Below, in pieces: positions 1 through 9,728 of a DNA stretch of 64,000 bases. The DNA is taken from positions 39,767-103,766 of the forward strand of contig CAKXYI010000007.1 of the NCBI GenBank assembly GCA_934899185.1, in the 5' to 3' direction. Both the position numbers and the translations under genes were made by a program. The notes beneath the pieces were generated by a model that saw only the letters and a program-made list of their open reading frames with translations, had not been told where the DNA came from and searched no databases. Each line of letters starts with the position of its first letter. Positions within the stretch are counted from its first letter, which is position 1. This DNA comes from an uncultured Lachnospiraceae bacterium (GTDB taxonomy: Bacteria; Bacillota; Clostridia; Lachnospirales; Lachnospiraceae).

Positions 1-1
1 C

Positions 2-859
2 CTTCGTATCTGTATGAACCACAAACCGATCTTTATGGAGGGAGTCCTGGATCAGGGATATTGGCCGGACGGACTTTTGACAGCACCGGATGATGAGGCC
101 TTTATCTTTGATATTATGGGCATGAAAGAAAGCGGATTTCATATGATCCGTAAGCATATCAAGATCGAAGCGGAACGCTTTTACTTTCACTGTGACCGCT
201 TGGGCATGATCGTATGGCAGGATATGGTAAACGGAGGGACATCATATAAAGACTGGTATGTAACGTACCTTGCTACCGCATTATCTTTTTTACAGATACG
301 GAGTAAGGATAGCCATAAGAAGTTATTGTCGCGTGATGACCAAGTCGGCTGCATGGAATGGAAGCAGGAAATGCTTGCAACCATAGAACTTTTAAAGAAA
401 CATCCTTGTATCAGTACGTGGGTTCTTTTCAACGAGGGCTGGGGACAGTTTGCAACCAATGAAATGGTAGCACTGGCAAGAGAGGCAGATCCTACACGCC
501 TGATCGATGCGGCAAGTGGATGGTACGATCAGGGAAGTGGTGATATGAATTCCTTCCATAATTATTTCTTTCCGCTGGTCATCCCGCGTGATAAGAAAAA
601 GGCGGGGCGTGTTGCAGTGTTGTCAGAATATGGCGGTTATTCCTATGGCATAAAAGAGCACGCGACGACAGAAGATATTTATGGTTACGGAACCTATAAG
701 GATACGAAAAGCCTGCGCGAGGCTTATCAGAAGCGCCGGCGTGAGGCGATGGCACTGATCGCGGATGGTCTGTGTGCCAGTGTATACACGCAGGTATCCG
801 ATATTGAAGACGAGGTCAACGGTATCTATACTTACGATCGCAAGATTAAGAAAATATAA
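2..859 (+). CDS. Glycoside hydrolase family 2, C-terminal part (5' truncated by window)
   Basis: The reading frame is open from base 2, so the true start lies upstream. What remains is about 285 residues of the TIM-barrel catalytic domain of a retaining beta-glycosidase. The motif FNEGWG around residue 140 carries the expected acid/base glutamate, and LSEYGGYS near residue 205 carries the expected nucleophile glutamate of clan GH-A. The conserved GFHMIRKHIKIE strand comes before them. The substrate (galactoside, glucuronide, mannoside or other) cannot be told from this piece. The product is probably cytosolic, but the N-terminus is not visible. A strong terminator follows at once, so this is the last gene of its unit. 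Confidence 0.85.
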   Translation, partial: LRICMNHKPIFMEGVLDQGYWPDGLLTAPDDEAFIFDIMGMKESGFHMIRKHIKIEAERFYFHCDRLGMIVWQDMVNGGTSYKDWYVTYLATALSFLQIRSKDSHKKLLSRDDQVGCMEWKQEMLATIELLKKHPCISTWVLFNEGWGQFATNEMVALAREADPTRLIDAASGWYDQGSGDMNSFHNYFFPLVIPRDKKKAGRVAVLSEYGGYSYGIKEHATTEDIYGYGTYKDTKSLREAYQKRRREAMALIADGLCASVYTQVSDIEDEVNGIYTYDRKIKKI

Positions 860-880
860 TATAGAAATCATATCATTGCA

Positions 881-910
881 AAAGCGCCACGATCACTCGT
901 GGCGCTTTTT
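881..910 (+). terminator. Rho-independent terminator after the GH2 gene
   Basis: A perfect 9-base stem, GCGCCACGA (884-892) with TCGTGGCGC (897-905), has a 4-base loop and is followed by five T. It ends the glycosidase transcript. Confidence 0.9.
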
Positions 911-1122
911 ACGAACATAGAATATCTGGCTACCGTCGCCTCTGTAGCATCTCTTTTGACCCCGAAAGGTGTGTGGTTGCAACGTATTTTTCATGTCCAC
1001 CCAATTTTTCCCTGAAAAAACATAAGACATTTGTGAAAAAGTGTGCTAGAATGTGGTAAGCCGAAACAAACATGCGTTATATAAGTATAACATGAGTAAA
1101 ACCACGCTAATAAAGATAAGAA

Positions 1123-2904
1123 ATGGATAACTTAAATATGATGATGAACAAAAGACTTATCGCCATGGTAGGCGAGAGCAAAAAATACATAGCCGGCAAT
1201 GTTATCTTTCAGTGGCTTGGCATGCTTGCCAACATTCTGATGATGTATAGCATTACCGGATTTTTAGGGACACTGCTGCCGGACAGCGGCAGGGGAGGCG
1301 ACTTTTACCAGAACATCAAAAGACTGGTCTTTGTCATTGCCTTTTGTATTTTGGCGCGTTTTCTTTGCACAGTCCTTTCTAACCGCATGAGTTTTCTTTC
1401 GGCAAAGACCGTCAAAAAGACCCTGCGTCAAAAAATCTATGAAAAACTACTGGCATTGGGATCTTCTTATCAAAAGTATGTTGCCAGTTCCGAGGTCGTA
1501 CAGATTGCTGTGGAGGGTGTAGACCAGTTGGAAACCTATTTTGGGGCTTATCTTCCACAATTCTTTTATGCCATGTTGGCACCCTTGACCTTATTTATCG
1601 TCCTTTGCTTTGTCAACGTTCCGGCAGCAATCGTACTTCTCATCTGCGTACCGATGATCCCGATGGCGATCGTCTTTGTGCAGAAGTGGGCAAAGAAGCT
1701 TTTGTCAAAATACTGGGGACAATATGCGGCTTTGGGCGATACCTTTTTGGAAGACCTGCAGGGGCTTACCACTTTAAAGATCTATCAGGCAGATGGTTAT
1801 AAGAGCGAAAAGATGGACGAGGAAGCCGAAAAGTTCCGCAAGATTACCATGAAAGTCCTGACCATGCAGTTAAATTCCATTACCATTATGGATATTGTTG
1901 CCTATGGCGGTGCGGCACTTGGCATGATCGTTGCCATACTCCAGTATCGCGCCGGTCATATTGATCTTACAGACACCCTTTTTATCATCCTGCTTTCGGC
2001 TGACTTCTTTATCCCTATGCGCCAACTGGGAAGTTTCTTCCATGTTGCCATGAATGGTATGGCAGCCAGCGACAAAATCTTTGCTCTTTTGGATGCTAAA
2101 AAAGAAGAGACAGCGCCTTTGACAGAAGATATGCCGGAAACAAACGATCTTTGCATGAAAGATCTGTCTTTTGCATATGATGAGAGCCGTCAGATCTTAG
2201 ACCATATCAACCTGTCCGTGGGATCCGGGCAGTTCGTTGCCTTGGTCGGAACCAGCGGCTGCGGCAAATCAACGATCGCTTCTTTATTTATGGGAAGAAA
2301 TATTGCCAGTGAGGGGCAGATCACCCTAGGTGGACTTCCTCTGGCAGCCATCCCGGAGGAGGTACGGATGCAAAAAATCACCTATGTCAGCCACGATGCC
2401 TACATCTTTAAGGGAAGTGTACGCGACAATCTTTTGATGGCAAAGGAAGATGCCAGCGAAGAAGAAATGTGGCAGGTTTTAGAGCAGACCAAACTTGCAG
2501 ACTTCCTGCGGCAGGAGGATGGGCTGGATAGCAAATTACTGGAACAAGCGTCGAACTTGTCCGGCGGACAGCGGCAGCGTCTGGCATTGGCGCGAGCTCT
2601 TTTACATGACAGCCCGATCTATATTTTTGATGAGGCGACTTCCAATATTGATGTCGAGAGCGAAAATGACATCATGGAACAGATCATTGCTTTGGCAGAG
2701 AAAAAGACCGTGTTGCTGATCTCTCATCGTCTGGCAAATGTAGTCGGAGCAAATCAGATCTATGTACTGGAAAAGGGACGGATCGTAGAAGTTGGAAAGC
2801 ACGGAGATCTTTTGCAAGAGAAAAAAACATATGCATCACTCTGGCAGGTGCAGCAGGAATTGGAAAATTACGGAAAGAAAGAGAAAGGAGGAGCACAGGC
2901 ATGA
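1123..2904 (+). CDS. ABC exporter, fused membrane and ATPase subunit, CydD-like
   Basis: A 593-residue half-transporter. It has an N-terminal six-helix membrane domain (about residues 20-300) and a C-terminal nucleotide-binding domain with Walker A GTSGCGKST, signature LSGGQRQR and Walker B IYIFDEATS. It overlaps the next half-transporter by four bases (ATGA), so the two very likely form a heterodimer. Its closest named relatives are CydD subunits, which in E. coli export cysteine and glutathione and are needed for cytochrome bd assembly. No cydAB genes are present here, so the substrate is inference. The ribosome site is weak, and ATG 1138 is an alternative start. Confidence 0.75.
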   Translation: MDNLNMMMNKRLIAMVGESKKYIAGNVIFQWLGMLANILMMYSITGFLGTLLPDSGRGGDFYQNIKRLVFVIAFCILARFLCTVLSNRMSFLSAKTVKKTLRQKIYEKLLALGSSYQKYVASSEVVQIAVEGVDQLETYFGAYLPQFFYAMLAPLTLFIVLCFVNVPAAIVLLICVPMIPMAIVFVQKWAKKLLSKYWGQYAALGDTFLEDLQGLTTLKIYQADGYKSEKMDEEAEKFRKITMKVLTMQLNSITIMDIVAYGGAALGMIVAILQYRAGHIDLTDTLFIILLSADFFIPMRQLGSFFHVAMNGMAASDKIFALLDAKKEETAPLTEDMPETNDLCMKDLSFAYDESRQILDHINLSVGSGQFVALVGTSGCGKSTIASLFMGRNIASEGQITLGGLPLAAIPEEVRMQKITYVSHDAYIFKGSVRDNLLMAKEDASEEEMWQVLEQTKLADFLRQEDGLDSKLLEQASNLSGGQRQRLALARALLHDSPIYIFDEATSNIDVESENDIMEQIIALAEKKTVLLISHRLANVVGANQIYVLEKGRIVEVGKHGDLLQEKKTYASLWQVQQELENYGKKEKGGAQA

Positions 2905-4559
2905 GAAAGAGATCGAATTTAGAAATTATGGCAAAATTGATCAGCATGGTGCGTCCGCTTCTGGGATATATGATCCTTGCCATTACATTAGGGCTGATCG
3001 GACATTTACTGGCATCCTTTATCACCATTTTTGCCGGTTATGTGGCTTTGAAGGTCTGGGGATTCCCGGTCGCCCATTCCTTTGCATTCTTCTTTTTCTG
3101 TATGGTAGTTTTTGCTATCACCAGAGGATTTGCCCGTTATACGGAGCAGTCTTGCAATCATTATATTGCATTCAAACTCCTGGCACTGATTCGCGCAAAG
3201 GTATTTGCAGCCCTGCGCAGACTTTGTCCGGCAAAATTAGAAGGAAGAGACAAGGGGGATTTGATTTCTGTTATTACCTCAGACATTGAACTTCTGGAAG
3301 TGTTTTACGCACATACAATTTCGCCGATTGCCATCGCTACCCTTTATTCGTTTATTATGAGTCTTTTTATCGGTCATATCCACTGGGAGTTGGGACTTTT
3401 AGCATTGGCGGCATATGTGACCGTGGGTATCATCGTGCCTGTCATTGCGTCCAAAACGAGTGGCAATCTGGGCTTGGAATTTCGCAATCAGTCAGGTGAT
3501 CTGAGTGCCTTTGTGTTGGATTCTCTGCGCGGACTTCCGGAGACCATGCAATACGGCAATGGTAAAAAGCGTATGCAGCAGATGAATGCGCGTACAGACC
3601 GGATGAACGCCTGCCAGGAAAAAATGAAGCGTGTGACCGGGATCAATATGGCAGTGACCAATACCGCTATCCTGGTTTTTGACTTCCTCATGCTGTTGGG
3701 AGCATCTTATTTATATAAGGGGCAGGCAATCAATTTTGATGGGATCGTGATTGCAACCTTAGCACTTATGTCCTCCTTTGGACCGGTAGTGGCACTTGCC
3801 AATCTGGGAACCACCTTACAAAATACGTTCGCATCAGGCAACCGTGTCTTAGACATATTAGAGGAAGAACCACAGGTTGCTGAGATTGCAGGAGCGGAGC
3901 AGACGACCTACGGACAGGTGGAGATCGAGGAAGTGACCTTTGCCTATGAAAAGGAGACAATCTTAGACCGGGTGTCTTTGGATGTGCCAAAGCAGGGCGT
4001 TCTTGGAATTGTCGGAAAGAGCGGCAGTGGCAAATCAACCCTCTTAAAACTTTTGATGCGTTTTTGGGATATTGATGCAGGTAAACTTGCAATCGCGGGA
4101 CGTGAGATTAAGGAGATTAATACAGATGATCTGCGCCGGATGCAGGGCTACATGACCCAGAAGACCCATTTGTTCTGCGACTCTATCGCAGAGAATATCC
4201 GTATTGCAAAACTGGATGCGACCAGAGAAGAGATTGAAGAAGCCTGCAAAAAAGCCTCTATCCATGATTTTATCCTGTCTTTGCCGCAGGGCTATGACAC
4301 ACCGGTGGGCGAGTTGGGCGATACCTTATCCGGCGGAGAACGTCAGCGAATCGGATTGGCGCGAGCCTTTTTGCATGATGCACCAATGATGCTTCTGGAT
4401 GAGCCAACCAGCAATCTGGATTCTTTGAATGAGAGTGTCATCTTGCGGTCTCTGCGCGAGGAACGAGGGGATAAACTGATCCTTTTGGTCTCACACCGGG
4501 AATCTACCATGCGCATTGCTGATCAGGTATATCAAATGAAAGAAGGACGTGTCAGTTAG
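2901..4559 (+). CDS. ABC exporter, fused membrane and ATPase subunit, CydC-like
   Basis: A 552-residue partner of the preceding half-transporter, translationally coupled to it by an ATGA overlap. Membrane helices occupy roughly residues 15-290. The ATPase domain shows Walker A GKSGSGKST, signature LSGGERQR and Walker B MMLLDEPTSNLD. The order CydD-like then CydC-like matches the CydDC thiol exporter family, although generic lipid or peptide exporters of the same fold cannot be excluded. Both ATPase domains look intact. The YgbA-type gene begins nine bases downstream and is probably co-transcribed. Confidence 0.75.
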   Translation: MRKRSNLEIMAKLISMVRPLLGYMILAITLGLIGHLLASFITIFAGYVALKVWGFPVAHSFAFFFFCMVVFAITRGFARYTEQSCNHYIAFKLLALIRAKVFAALRRLCPAKLEGRDKGDLISVITSDIELLEVFYAHTISPIAIATLYSFIMSLFIGHIHWELGLLALAAYVTVGIIVPVIASKTSGNLGLEFRNQSGDLSAFVLDSLRGLPETMQYGNGKKRMQQMNARTDRMNACQEKMKRVTGINMAVTNTAILVFDFLMLLGASYLYKGQAINFDGIVIATLALMSSFGPVVALANLGTTLQNTFASGNRVLDILEEEPQVAEIAGAEQTTYGQVEIEEVTFAYEKETILDRVSLDVPKQGVLGIVGKSGSGKSTLLKLLMRFWDIDAGKLAIAGREIKEINTDDLRRMQGYMTQKTHLFCDSIAENIRIAKLDATREEIEEACKKASIHDFILSLPQGYDTPVGELGDTLSGGERQRIGLARAFLHDAPMMLLDEPTSNLDSLNESVILRSLREERGDKLILLVSHRESTMRIADQVYQMKEGRVS

Positions 4560-4568
4560 GAGAATGGG

Positions 4569-4937
4569 ATGAAAGAAAATTTGACAAAGAATCAACTTGT
4601 AGAAAAAAGAGAGCGGGAAAAAGCCATGGTTTCGGATATGATCCGTGTCTACTGTAAAGGAAACCATGTGGCTTATGACAAGAAAAATAAAAGACTTTGC
4701 AAAGAGTGTCAGGCATTGGATGATTATGCGAGAATGCGCAGTGAAAAATGTCCTTTTATGGAGACAAAGACCTTTTGCTCCAACTGCAAGGTACATTGTT
4801 ACAAGCACGAGATGCGCCAACGCATCAAGGAAGTGATGCGCTATAGCGGACCGCGGATGCTTTTTGTGCATCCCATTGCCTGTATTCGTCATCTGGCGGA
4901 GACAAGCAATGAGAAAAAGCAAATAGAAACTACATAG
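4569..4937 (+). CDS. YgbA-type nitrous oxide-stimulated promoter family protein
   Basis: A 122-residue cytosolic protein matching the YgbA_NO family: basic N-terminus, RVYCKGNH, and a cysteine-rich core (CKECQALDDYARMR, CPFMETKTFCSNCKVHCY) that looks suited to binding metal or an Fe-S cluster. In E. coli, ygbA is induced by nitric oxide through NsrR, while its biochemical role is not settled. It lies nine bases behind the CydC-like gene, which suggests one unit for thiol export and nitrosative stress. Its 3' end overlaps the convergent transporter gene by eight bases. Confidence 0.8.
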   Translation: MKENLTKNQLVEKREREKAMVSDMIRVYCKGNHVAYDKKNKRLCKECQALDDYARMRSEKCPFMETKTFCSNCKVHCYKHEMRQRIKEVMRYSGPRMLFVHPIACIRHLAETSNEKKQIETT

Positions 4938-6303
4938 AAATCCATCCAAAAGCGTTAGCAATGGATGATAAGAGGATGATGATGGCAAAGATCGGACAGA
5001 GATACTTAATCATAAACTGGAAGATCTTTTTGCGGCGGAAAGGTTTTTCACCTTCTGTCACTTCATCCTCTATTTTATTGATACCTACAACGCGTGATAC
5101 GAGCAGGCAGGTAGCTAGTGCTGCGAGAGGCATCATGACAGAATTTGTAAGGAAATCAAAGAAATCCAAAAACTGCATACCGATAATGGTAACACCGGCA
5201 AGCGGTCCGTATCCAAGGGATGACAGGCTTCCCAGTAAAACCATAATGATACCTACAATTACAGTAGCTTTTTTTCGTCCCCAGCCGAGTTCGTCCTCAA
5301 AGGTAGATACCGCACTTTCGGTCAAGGCAATGGAGCTTGTTATGGCTGCAAAAAGTACAAGGACAAAGAAGAGAATGCCGATGACGGTGCCGAGTCCCAT
5401 GCTGTCAAAGACTTTTGGGATGGTGATAAACATAAGGGATGGTCCCGCCTGCAGTGTATCAGGATCTCCACCGGAAAAGGCAAAGACAGCAGGAATGATC
5501 ATCAGACCAGCCATAATAGCAATGGCAGTATCAAAGATTTCCACATTTTTGGTAGAATCTTCAATCGATACATCTTTTTTCATATAAGAACCAAAGGTAA
5601 CGAGAATGCCCATTGCAATGGAAAGGGAGTAAAACATCTGTCCCATAGCCGTCACAACAGTCATCCAGGAGAAGTTTTCCGGGTTTGGAATCAGGAAATA
5701 CTTCACGCCGGCAAGTGCCCCAGGTCTGGTGACAGAGTATGCCGTAATTAAAAAAGAAAGTAGCACAAGAATCGGCATCATAATTTTTGATACACGCTCG
5801 ATGCCGTTACGTACGCCGGCAAAAATGATGCCAAGGGTAAGCATGGCGAAAATCAAAAAGCATAACTCTGTGGATGCACCATCGGAAATAAAGTTACTAA
5901 AATATCCGTCAGCAGCAAGCGCAGAACCATTGCCTGTGATATAGCCAATGAGGTATTTGATCACCCAGCCACCGATGACGGAATAATATGGAACAATCAG
6001 TACCGGAATGATGGCATTGAGCCAGCCACCGGCAGATAACCATTTGGATTTACCAAAGGTTTTGTAAGCACCAACAGGACTTTTTTTCGTCATACGTCCA
6101 AGCGATGTCTCAGCCATAATCATGGTGTAGCCGAAGGTTAATGCCAGAATAATGTAAATCAGTAAAAAAATACCACCGCCATATTTGGCAGCAAGATATG
6201 GAAAACGCCAGATATTTCCCAGACCGACCGATGCACCGGCTGCGGATAGTACAAAGCCGATTTTTCCGGAAAAGGAACTGCGTTTTTTGTTCGATTCATG
6301 CAT
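4930..6303 (-). CDS. Sodium-dependent transporter, neurotransmitter:sodium symporter (SNF) family
   Basis: A 457-residue membrane protein with about 12 predicted helices. The N-terminal signature KIGFVLSAAGASVGLGNIWR-FPYLA is the unwound TM1 sodium and substrate site of LeuT-like transporters. Bacterial members usually carry amino acids such as Leu, Tyr or Trp; the substrate here is unknown. I place the start at ATG 6303 because GAGGGGG sits seven bases upstream; an upstream TTG at 6321 overlaps that site. The gene stands alone on the minus strand, converging on the YgbA-like gene. Confidence 0.88.
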   Translation of the reverse strand: MHESNKKRSSFSGKIGFVLSAAGASVGLGNIWRFPYLAAKYGGGIFLLIYIILALTFGYTMIMAETSLGRMTKKSPVGAYKTFGKSKWLSAGGWLNAIIPVLIVPYYSVIGGWVIKYLIGYITGNGSALAADGYFSNFISDGASTELCFLIFAMLTLGIIFAGVRNGIERVSKIMMPILVLLSFLITAYSVTRPGALAGVKYFLIPNPENFSWMTVVTAMGQMFYSLSIAMGILVTFGSYMKKDVSIEDSTKNVEIFDTAIAIMAGLMIIPAVFAFSGGDPDTLQAGPSLMFITIPKVFDSMGLGTVIGILFFVLVLFAAITSSIALTESAVSTFEDELGWGRKKATVIVGIIMVLLGSLSSLGYGPLAGVTIIGMQFLDFFDFLTNSVMMPLAALATCLLVSRVVGINKIEDEVTEGEKPFRRKKIFQFMIKYLCPIFAIIILLSSIANAFGWISM

Positions 6304-6364
6304 GAAAAAATTCCCCCTCAAGATTATTTCCTATAAAATGCATTTGTGCACACATAATGGGAGA

Positions 6365-6393
6365 AGTTTAGCATAAATACTGAAAATTTGCAA
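6365..6393 (-). promoter_or_regulatory. Candidate sigma-A promoter for the SNF transporter
   Basis: Read on the minus strand, TTGCAA (6388-6393) and TAAACT (6365-6370) are separated by 17 bases. The -10 hexamer is imperfect, so this is a plausible rather than a certain promoter. Confidence 0.4.
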
Positions 6394-6530
6394 TGTCGTG
6401 TAGAAAATAAAGGTTGTCCTGCAAGATGAGGAGTATTACAATATGGATGTGAGATGATGTCTGCTTGCAGGCAGAAAGGATGAGACTCGCACAAACAGAT
6501 AGCATATGACGGGATATATTTCCCGAAGGG

Positions 6531-8243
6531 ATGAAGATGGAGAAACAAGAGACAGTCAAGACCATAGCAGGACATGATGTGAAACGGGTACATGAGAAAA
6601 TATCAGATTATCTTGTCAGAAGTGAGTATGACTCTATTTGTGTCATCAATACTAAGACGGGGATGCTTTATGTAGATACAGATGAATTGCATGCAGATTG
6701 GGACTGGACAGGTCAGGAGCATGACTACTATGATGCGCGTGCGCTTTTGGTAGAGACTTTTTTGGATGATAACGATGGCAAGGGTTTTATGTATTGCTCG
6801 GAGATCCCATATATCGTAAAGCAGTTGGAAGAACAAAAAGTTTACAGTTTTATGTTCCATTTTAGTACGTCGGAACACAGCCGTTACAAGAAACAATGGA
6901 AGTTTTCTTATTTGGATCAGGAAAAAGACTTGATCTTAACGACTTTAAAGGATGTGACCAAACTCTTAGAGCAGGATCATCTGACCGGAGAGTTGAACCG
7001 TTATGGCTTTATTCGAAAAGCAAGAGCCGTCTTGCGGGATCCGGCAGTAGAACATGATCTTGCTATTATGTATATCAACATTAAAGGCTTCAAGGCAATC
7101 AATGAATTGTTCGGTACGGAGAGCGGAGATCAAGCTCTGCGTGAGGTTGTGCGTGTCATCCACAGATCTAACCTGCATCCTTATGCTGTGGGACGTATCG
7201 AGGCAGATCACTTTGTCTGTCTGGTGGATCCAGCCAACATCAATTATGAACACTTAAAGCAATTCTTACATCAGACCCTGGTCTTTGACCAGAAATCCTT
7301 AGATGTTTATGGCGTTTGCGGTATCTATATGATCCCGGCGGAGGAACGATTAGACAGCGTCAGCAATATGTGTGACCGTGCCCGCATGGCAAAGGATTAT
7401 ATCGAGGATGAATATGTAAAGCCATATGCCATTTTTGATCAAAAGATGGGCAGTTCCTATATGGAGAGAAATGATGCACTGCGGGATATCAGCAATGCTC
7501 TGGAAAAGCATGAGTTTCAGGTTTATTATCAGCCGGTCTATGATGCCTTTTCCGGCCAGATCGCATCCGCCGAGGCTCTGGTACGCTGGAAAAAGGCAGA
7601 TGGAGAAATGGTATCGCCGGGCGTCTTTGTACCTGCCTTGGAGGACAGCGGACGTATCTCCCAGATGGATCTTTTCGTGGAACGCAGTGTGCTTTCCTTT
7701 ATGGAGGAACGCTACAAGAAGGGGCAGTTTATTGTGCCGGTTTCCATGAATATGTCCCAGATGGATTTCTTTGATAAAGATATGATGGCATCGGTACTTT
7801 TGGATGTTTCCAATACCGACCTGCCAATGGATTATACACGTTTTGAGGTGACGGAGACGGCATACTCGATCGTTGCCAGCAACAACCGCAATGTGCTTTT
7901 GGATATGAAGCAGATCGGCGTCAAGTTCTATCTGGACGACTTTGGCAGCGGCTATTCGTCCTTTAGTACCATCCGTGATTACGATTTTGATATTGTCAAA
8001 TTAGATATGGGATTTGTGCAAAAGATCGGCACGACGGCAAAGGCAAATGCCGTCATTCAAGCCATTATCGACATGGCACATGCCATCGGTTCCAAGGTCG
8101 TAGCCGAAGGGGCAGAGACCAAGGAACAGGTAGACGCTCTGCGGGAGATGGGATGCGATTACATTCAGGGCTTCTATTTCTCCAAGCCTTTGCCACAGGA
8201 AGAATTTGAAGCACTCTTAAATGCCCAGTGCAAGGAAGACTAG
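6531..8243 (+). CDS. Diguanylate phosphodiesterase-like protein with degenerate GGDEF and intact EAL domain
   Basis: A 570-residue protein with no clear membrane segment. An N-terminal region of unknown fold (1-140) is followed by a GGDEF-fold domain (about 145-270) and an EAL domain (about 315-560). The GGDEF active-site loop reads GRIEADHF near residue 221, so cyclase activity is very unlikely. The EAL domain keeps EALVRW, EVTE, DDFGSGYSS, KLD and EGAET, as expected of an active cyclic-di-GMP phosphodiesterase. The ruined GGDEF domain may sense GTP or only be structural. Such enzymes usually favour motility, which fits the motility genes elsewhere in this window. It converges on the AraC gene with a shared CTAG. 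Confidence 0.85.
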   Translation: MKMEKQETVKTIAGHDVKRVHEKISDYLVRSEYDSICVINTKTGMLYVDTDELHADWDWTGQEHDYYDARALLVETFLDDNDGKGFMYCSEIPYIVKQLEEQKVYSFMFHFSTSEHSRYKKQWKFSYLDQEKDLILTTLKDVTKLLEQDHLTGELNRYGFIRKARAVLRDPAVEHDLAIMYINIKGFKAINELFGTESGDQALREVVRVIHRSNLHPYAVGRIEADHFVCLVDPANINYEHLKQFLHQTLVFDQKSLDVYGVCGIYMIPAEERLDSVSNMCDRARMAKDYIEDEYVKPYAIFDQKMGSSYMERNDALRDISNALEKHEFQVYYQPVYDAFSGQIASAEALVRWKKADGEMVSPGVFVPALEDSGRISQMDLFVERSVLSFMEERYKKGQFIVPVSMNMSQMDFFDKDMMASVLLDVSNTDLPMDYTRFEVTETAYSIVASNNRNVLLDMKQIGVKFYLDDFGSGYSSFSTIRDYDFDIVKLDMGFVQKIGTTAKANAVIQAIIDMAHAIGSKVVAEGAETKEQVDALREMGCDYIQGFYFSKPLPQEEFEALLNAQCKED

Positions 8244-9541
8244 ATGTGATACTGGGAAGGGGAGACCCCATATTCCTTTTGAAAAAGATTTGAAAAATAA
8301 GATTGCGAACAAAAATGCAGTGCTTCTGCTACCTGGGTCACATTCATGTGCTCGGTAGTCAGGAGCACTTTTGCTGCCGCTAGTTTTTCTTTTTGGACAT
8401 ACTGGTTGACTGTGATACCCAGTTCCTCCTTAAATTTGTGTGATAGATAATAGTCGCTGTAACCGGTAAAGTGTGACAGGTCTTTGATCGTGATCTTGTC
8501 GCGGATATGCAGGTTGATGTAATCAATGCAGGCGCGGATGGGCGCAGAGATATCCTCGTTTTGCTTGGTATCGTGCACACGGGTGATATAGTCGGCAAAG
8601 ATAGCGTCGTTGATGTAGCGGATATCATTTACATTTGCGCAGTTGTCGATGGCGAGGGTGTAGGTGTCCATCAAAGAATAAGAGATGGAGGCGGACAGAC
8701 CGCCCCGGATGGCTGCGCGGCTGCAGAGGGTTAAAAGCGAGATGGATCCGTACTTGCAGCGTTGCAGGTCATTTTCCAACCGGATCTTGATCCCATTGGA
8801 AAATTTCCCGCCTTCTTTGATCAGGTCTAAAAGCCCCATATTTCCCTGCTCGACTGCGGCGACCAGTTGCTGCTCAAAACCGGAAACCCCGGCATGGTCG
8901 CGGGACATATCTTCGTTTAATTTATAAGACGTCTGCTGCAAGTGGTGGATGGAGGCATCATTGCCCTTATAATCTTCTAAGGCTTGCATAAATGCCTTGG
9001 TCGCTATGTTAGTCTCCGGGACAGTAGGCGTCTTTTTGGTATGGTAAAAGTTCTTGCGCCGGATGGCAGGAAAATACAGACATTCGTCGCAGATGGCATT
9101 GTGAAGCATGAGCAGGTATTGTTCAAAGATATTAATGGGGATGATAGGATAGTCCTTGAACTGCTCGTACATATATTTACGGCCAGACACGGAGAGATCA
9201 TGGATCGCCAGATCATCCAGCAGGCGCTTCAGAGACCGGTCATTGGCAAAGGTCGGTCCCAGTAAAAGGACGCGGTCGGTTCTTTTATCCTTTTTGGAAA
9301 AAATGCAGCCTATGATAATGCCAAGGTCGTCTGAAAATTCATAGGGAAGACAGCCATCTTCTTTGGCATATGCGATCAGAAAATCTTTCATACCGTTTAA
9401 AGAGATGAGCCGGTCCATAAACTCTGCCTGCCCGTCATGATCCGAAAGCAGTTCCATGGCAGGGGAATACTCCCAGAACTGCAGGGGATAGCAGGTGGAT
9501 AAGATTTTTTTCGTCATCTCATAAGTCTCTTTGGAAAACAT
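8240..9541 (-). CDS. AraC-family transcriptional regulator
   Basis: A 433-residue regulator. The last 100 residues form two helix-turn-helix motifs typical of AraC proteins (ITIKDLSHFTGYSDYYLSHKF, then NVTQVAEALHFCSQSYFSNLF-QKEYGVSPSQY). The long N-terminal part, about 320 residues, is a ligand-sensing region I do not recognise. A good ribosome site (AAGGAG) precedes ATG 9541. The gene is divergent from the GPH sugar symporter, so it most likely responds to a carbohydrate and controls that transporter; this is inferred from position. Confidence 0.87.
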   Translation of the reverse strand: MFSKETYEMTKKILSTCYPLQFWEYSPAMELLSDHDGQAEFMDRLISLNGMKDFLIAYAKEDGCLPYEFSDDLGIIIGCIFSKKDKRTDRVLLLGPTFANDRSLKRLLDDLAIHDLSVSGRKYMYEQFKDYPIIPINIFEQYLLMLHNAICDECLYFPAIRRKNFYHTKKTPTVPETNIATKAFMQALEDYKGNDASIHHLQQTSYKLNEDMSRDHAGVSGFEQQLVAAVEQGNMGLLDLIKEGGKFSNGIKIRLENDLQRCKYGSISLLTLCSRAAIRGGLSASISYSLMDTYTLAIDNCANVNDIRYINDAIFADYITRVHDTKQNEDISAPIRACIDYINLHIRDKITIKDLSHFTGYSDYYLSHKFKEELGITVNQYVQKEKLAAAKVLLTTEHMNVTQVAEALHFCSQSYFSNLFQKEYGVSPSQYHI

Positions 9542-9728
9542 GATGGCATACTCCTTCTTTTCATTTTCTTATATCCAGTATAATGCAAAATTATTAAATT
9601 TCTATAGAAAATCACGAAAAAAGTAATATAAACATGAATTTATGTATGATACTTTGCGACATCTCGTGCTAATGTATAGTTAAACGAAGGGGAACAAGAG
9701 TGTTCTACGAGAAAGAGGAGGGCTTATT

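Noticed and set aside
4961..5587. A 208-residue open frame opposite the SNF transporter
   Set aside because: It is the antisense shadow of a well-recognised membrane protein and has no domain of its own.
9542..9728. A clear promoter or AraC operator between the AraC and GPH genes
   Set aside because: TTGCGA and TATAGT are only 15 bases apart, and no convincing repeated half-sites were seen.
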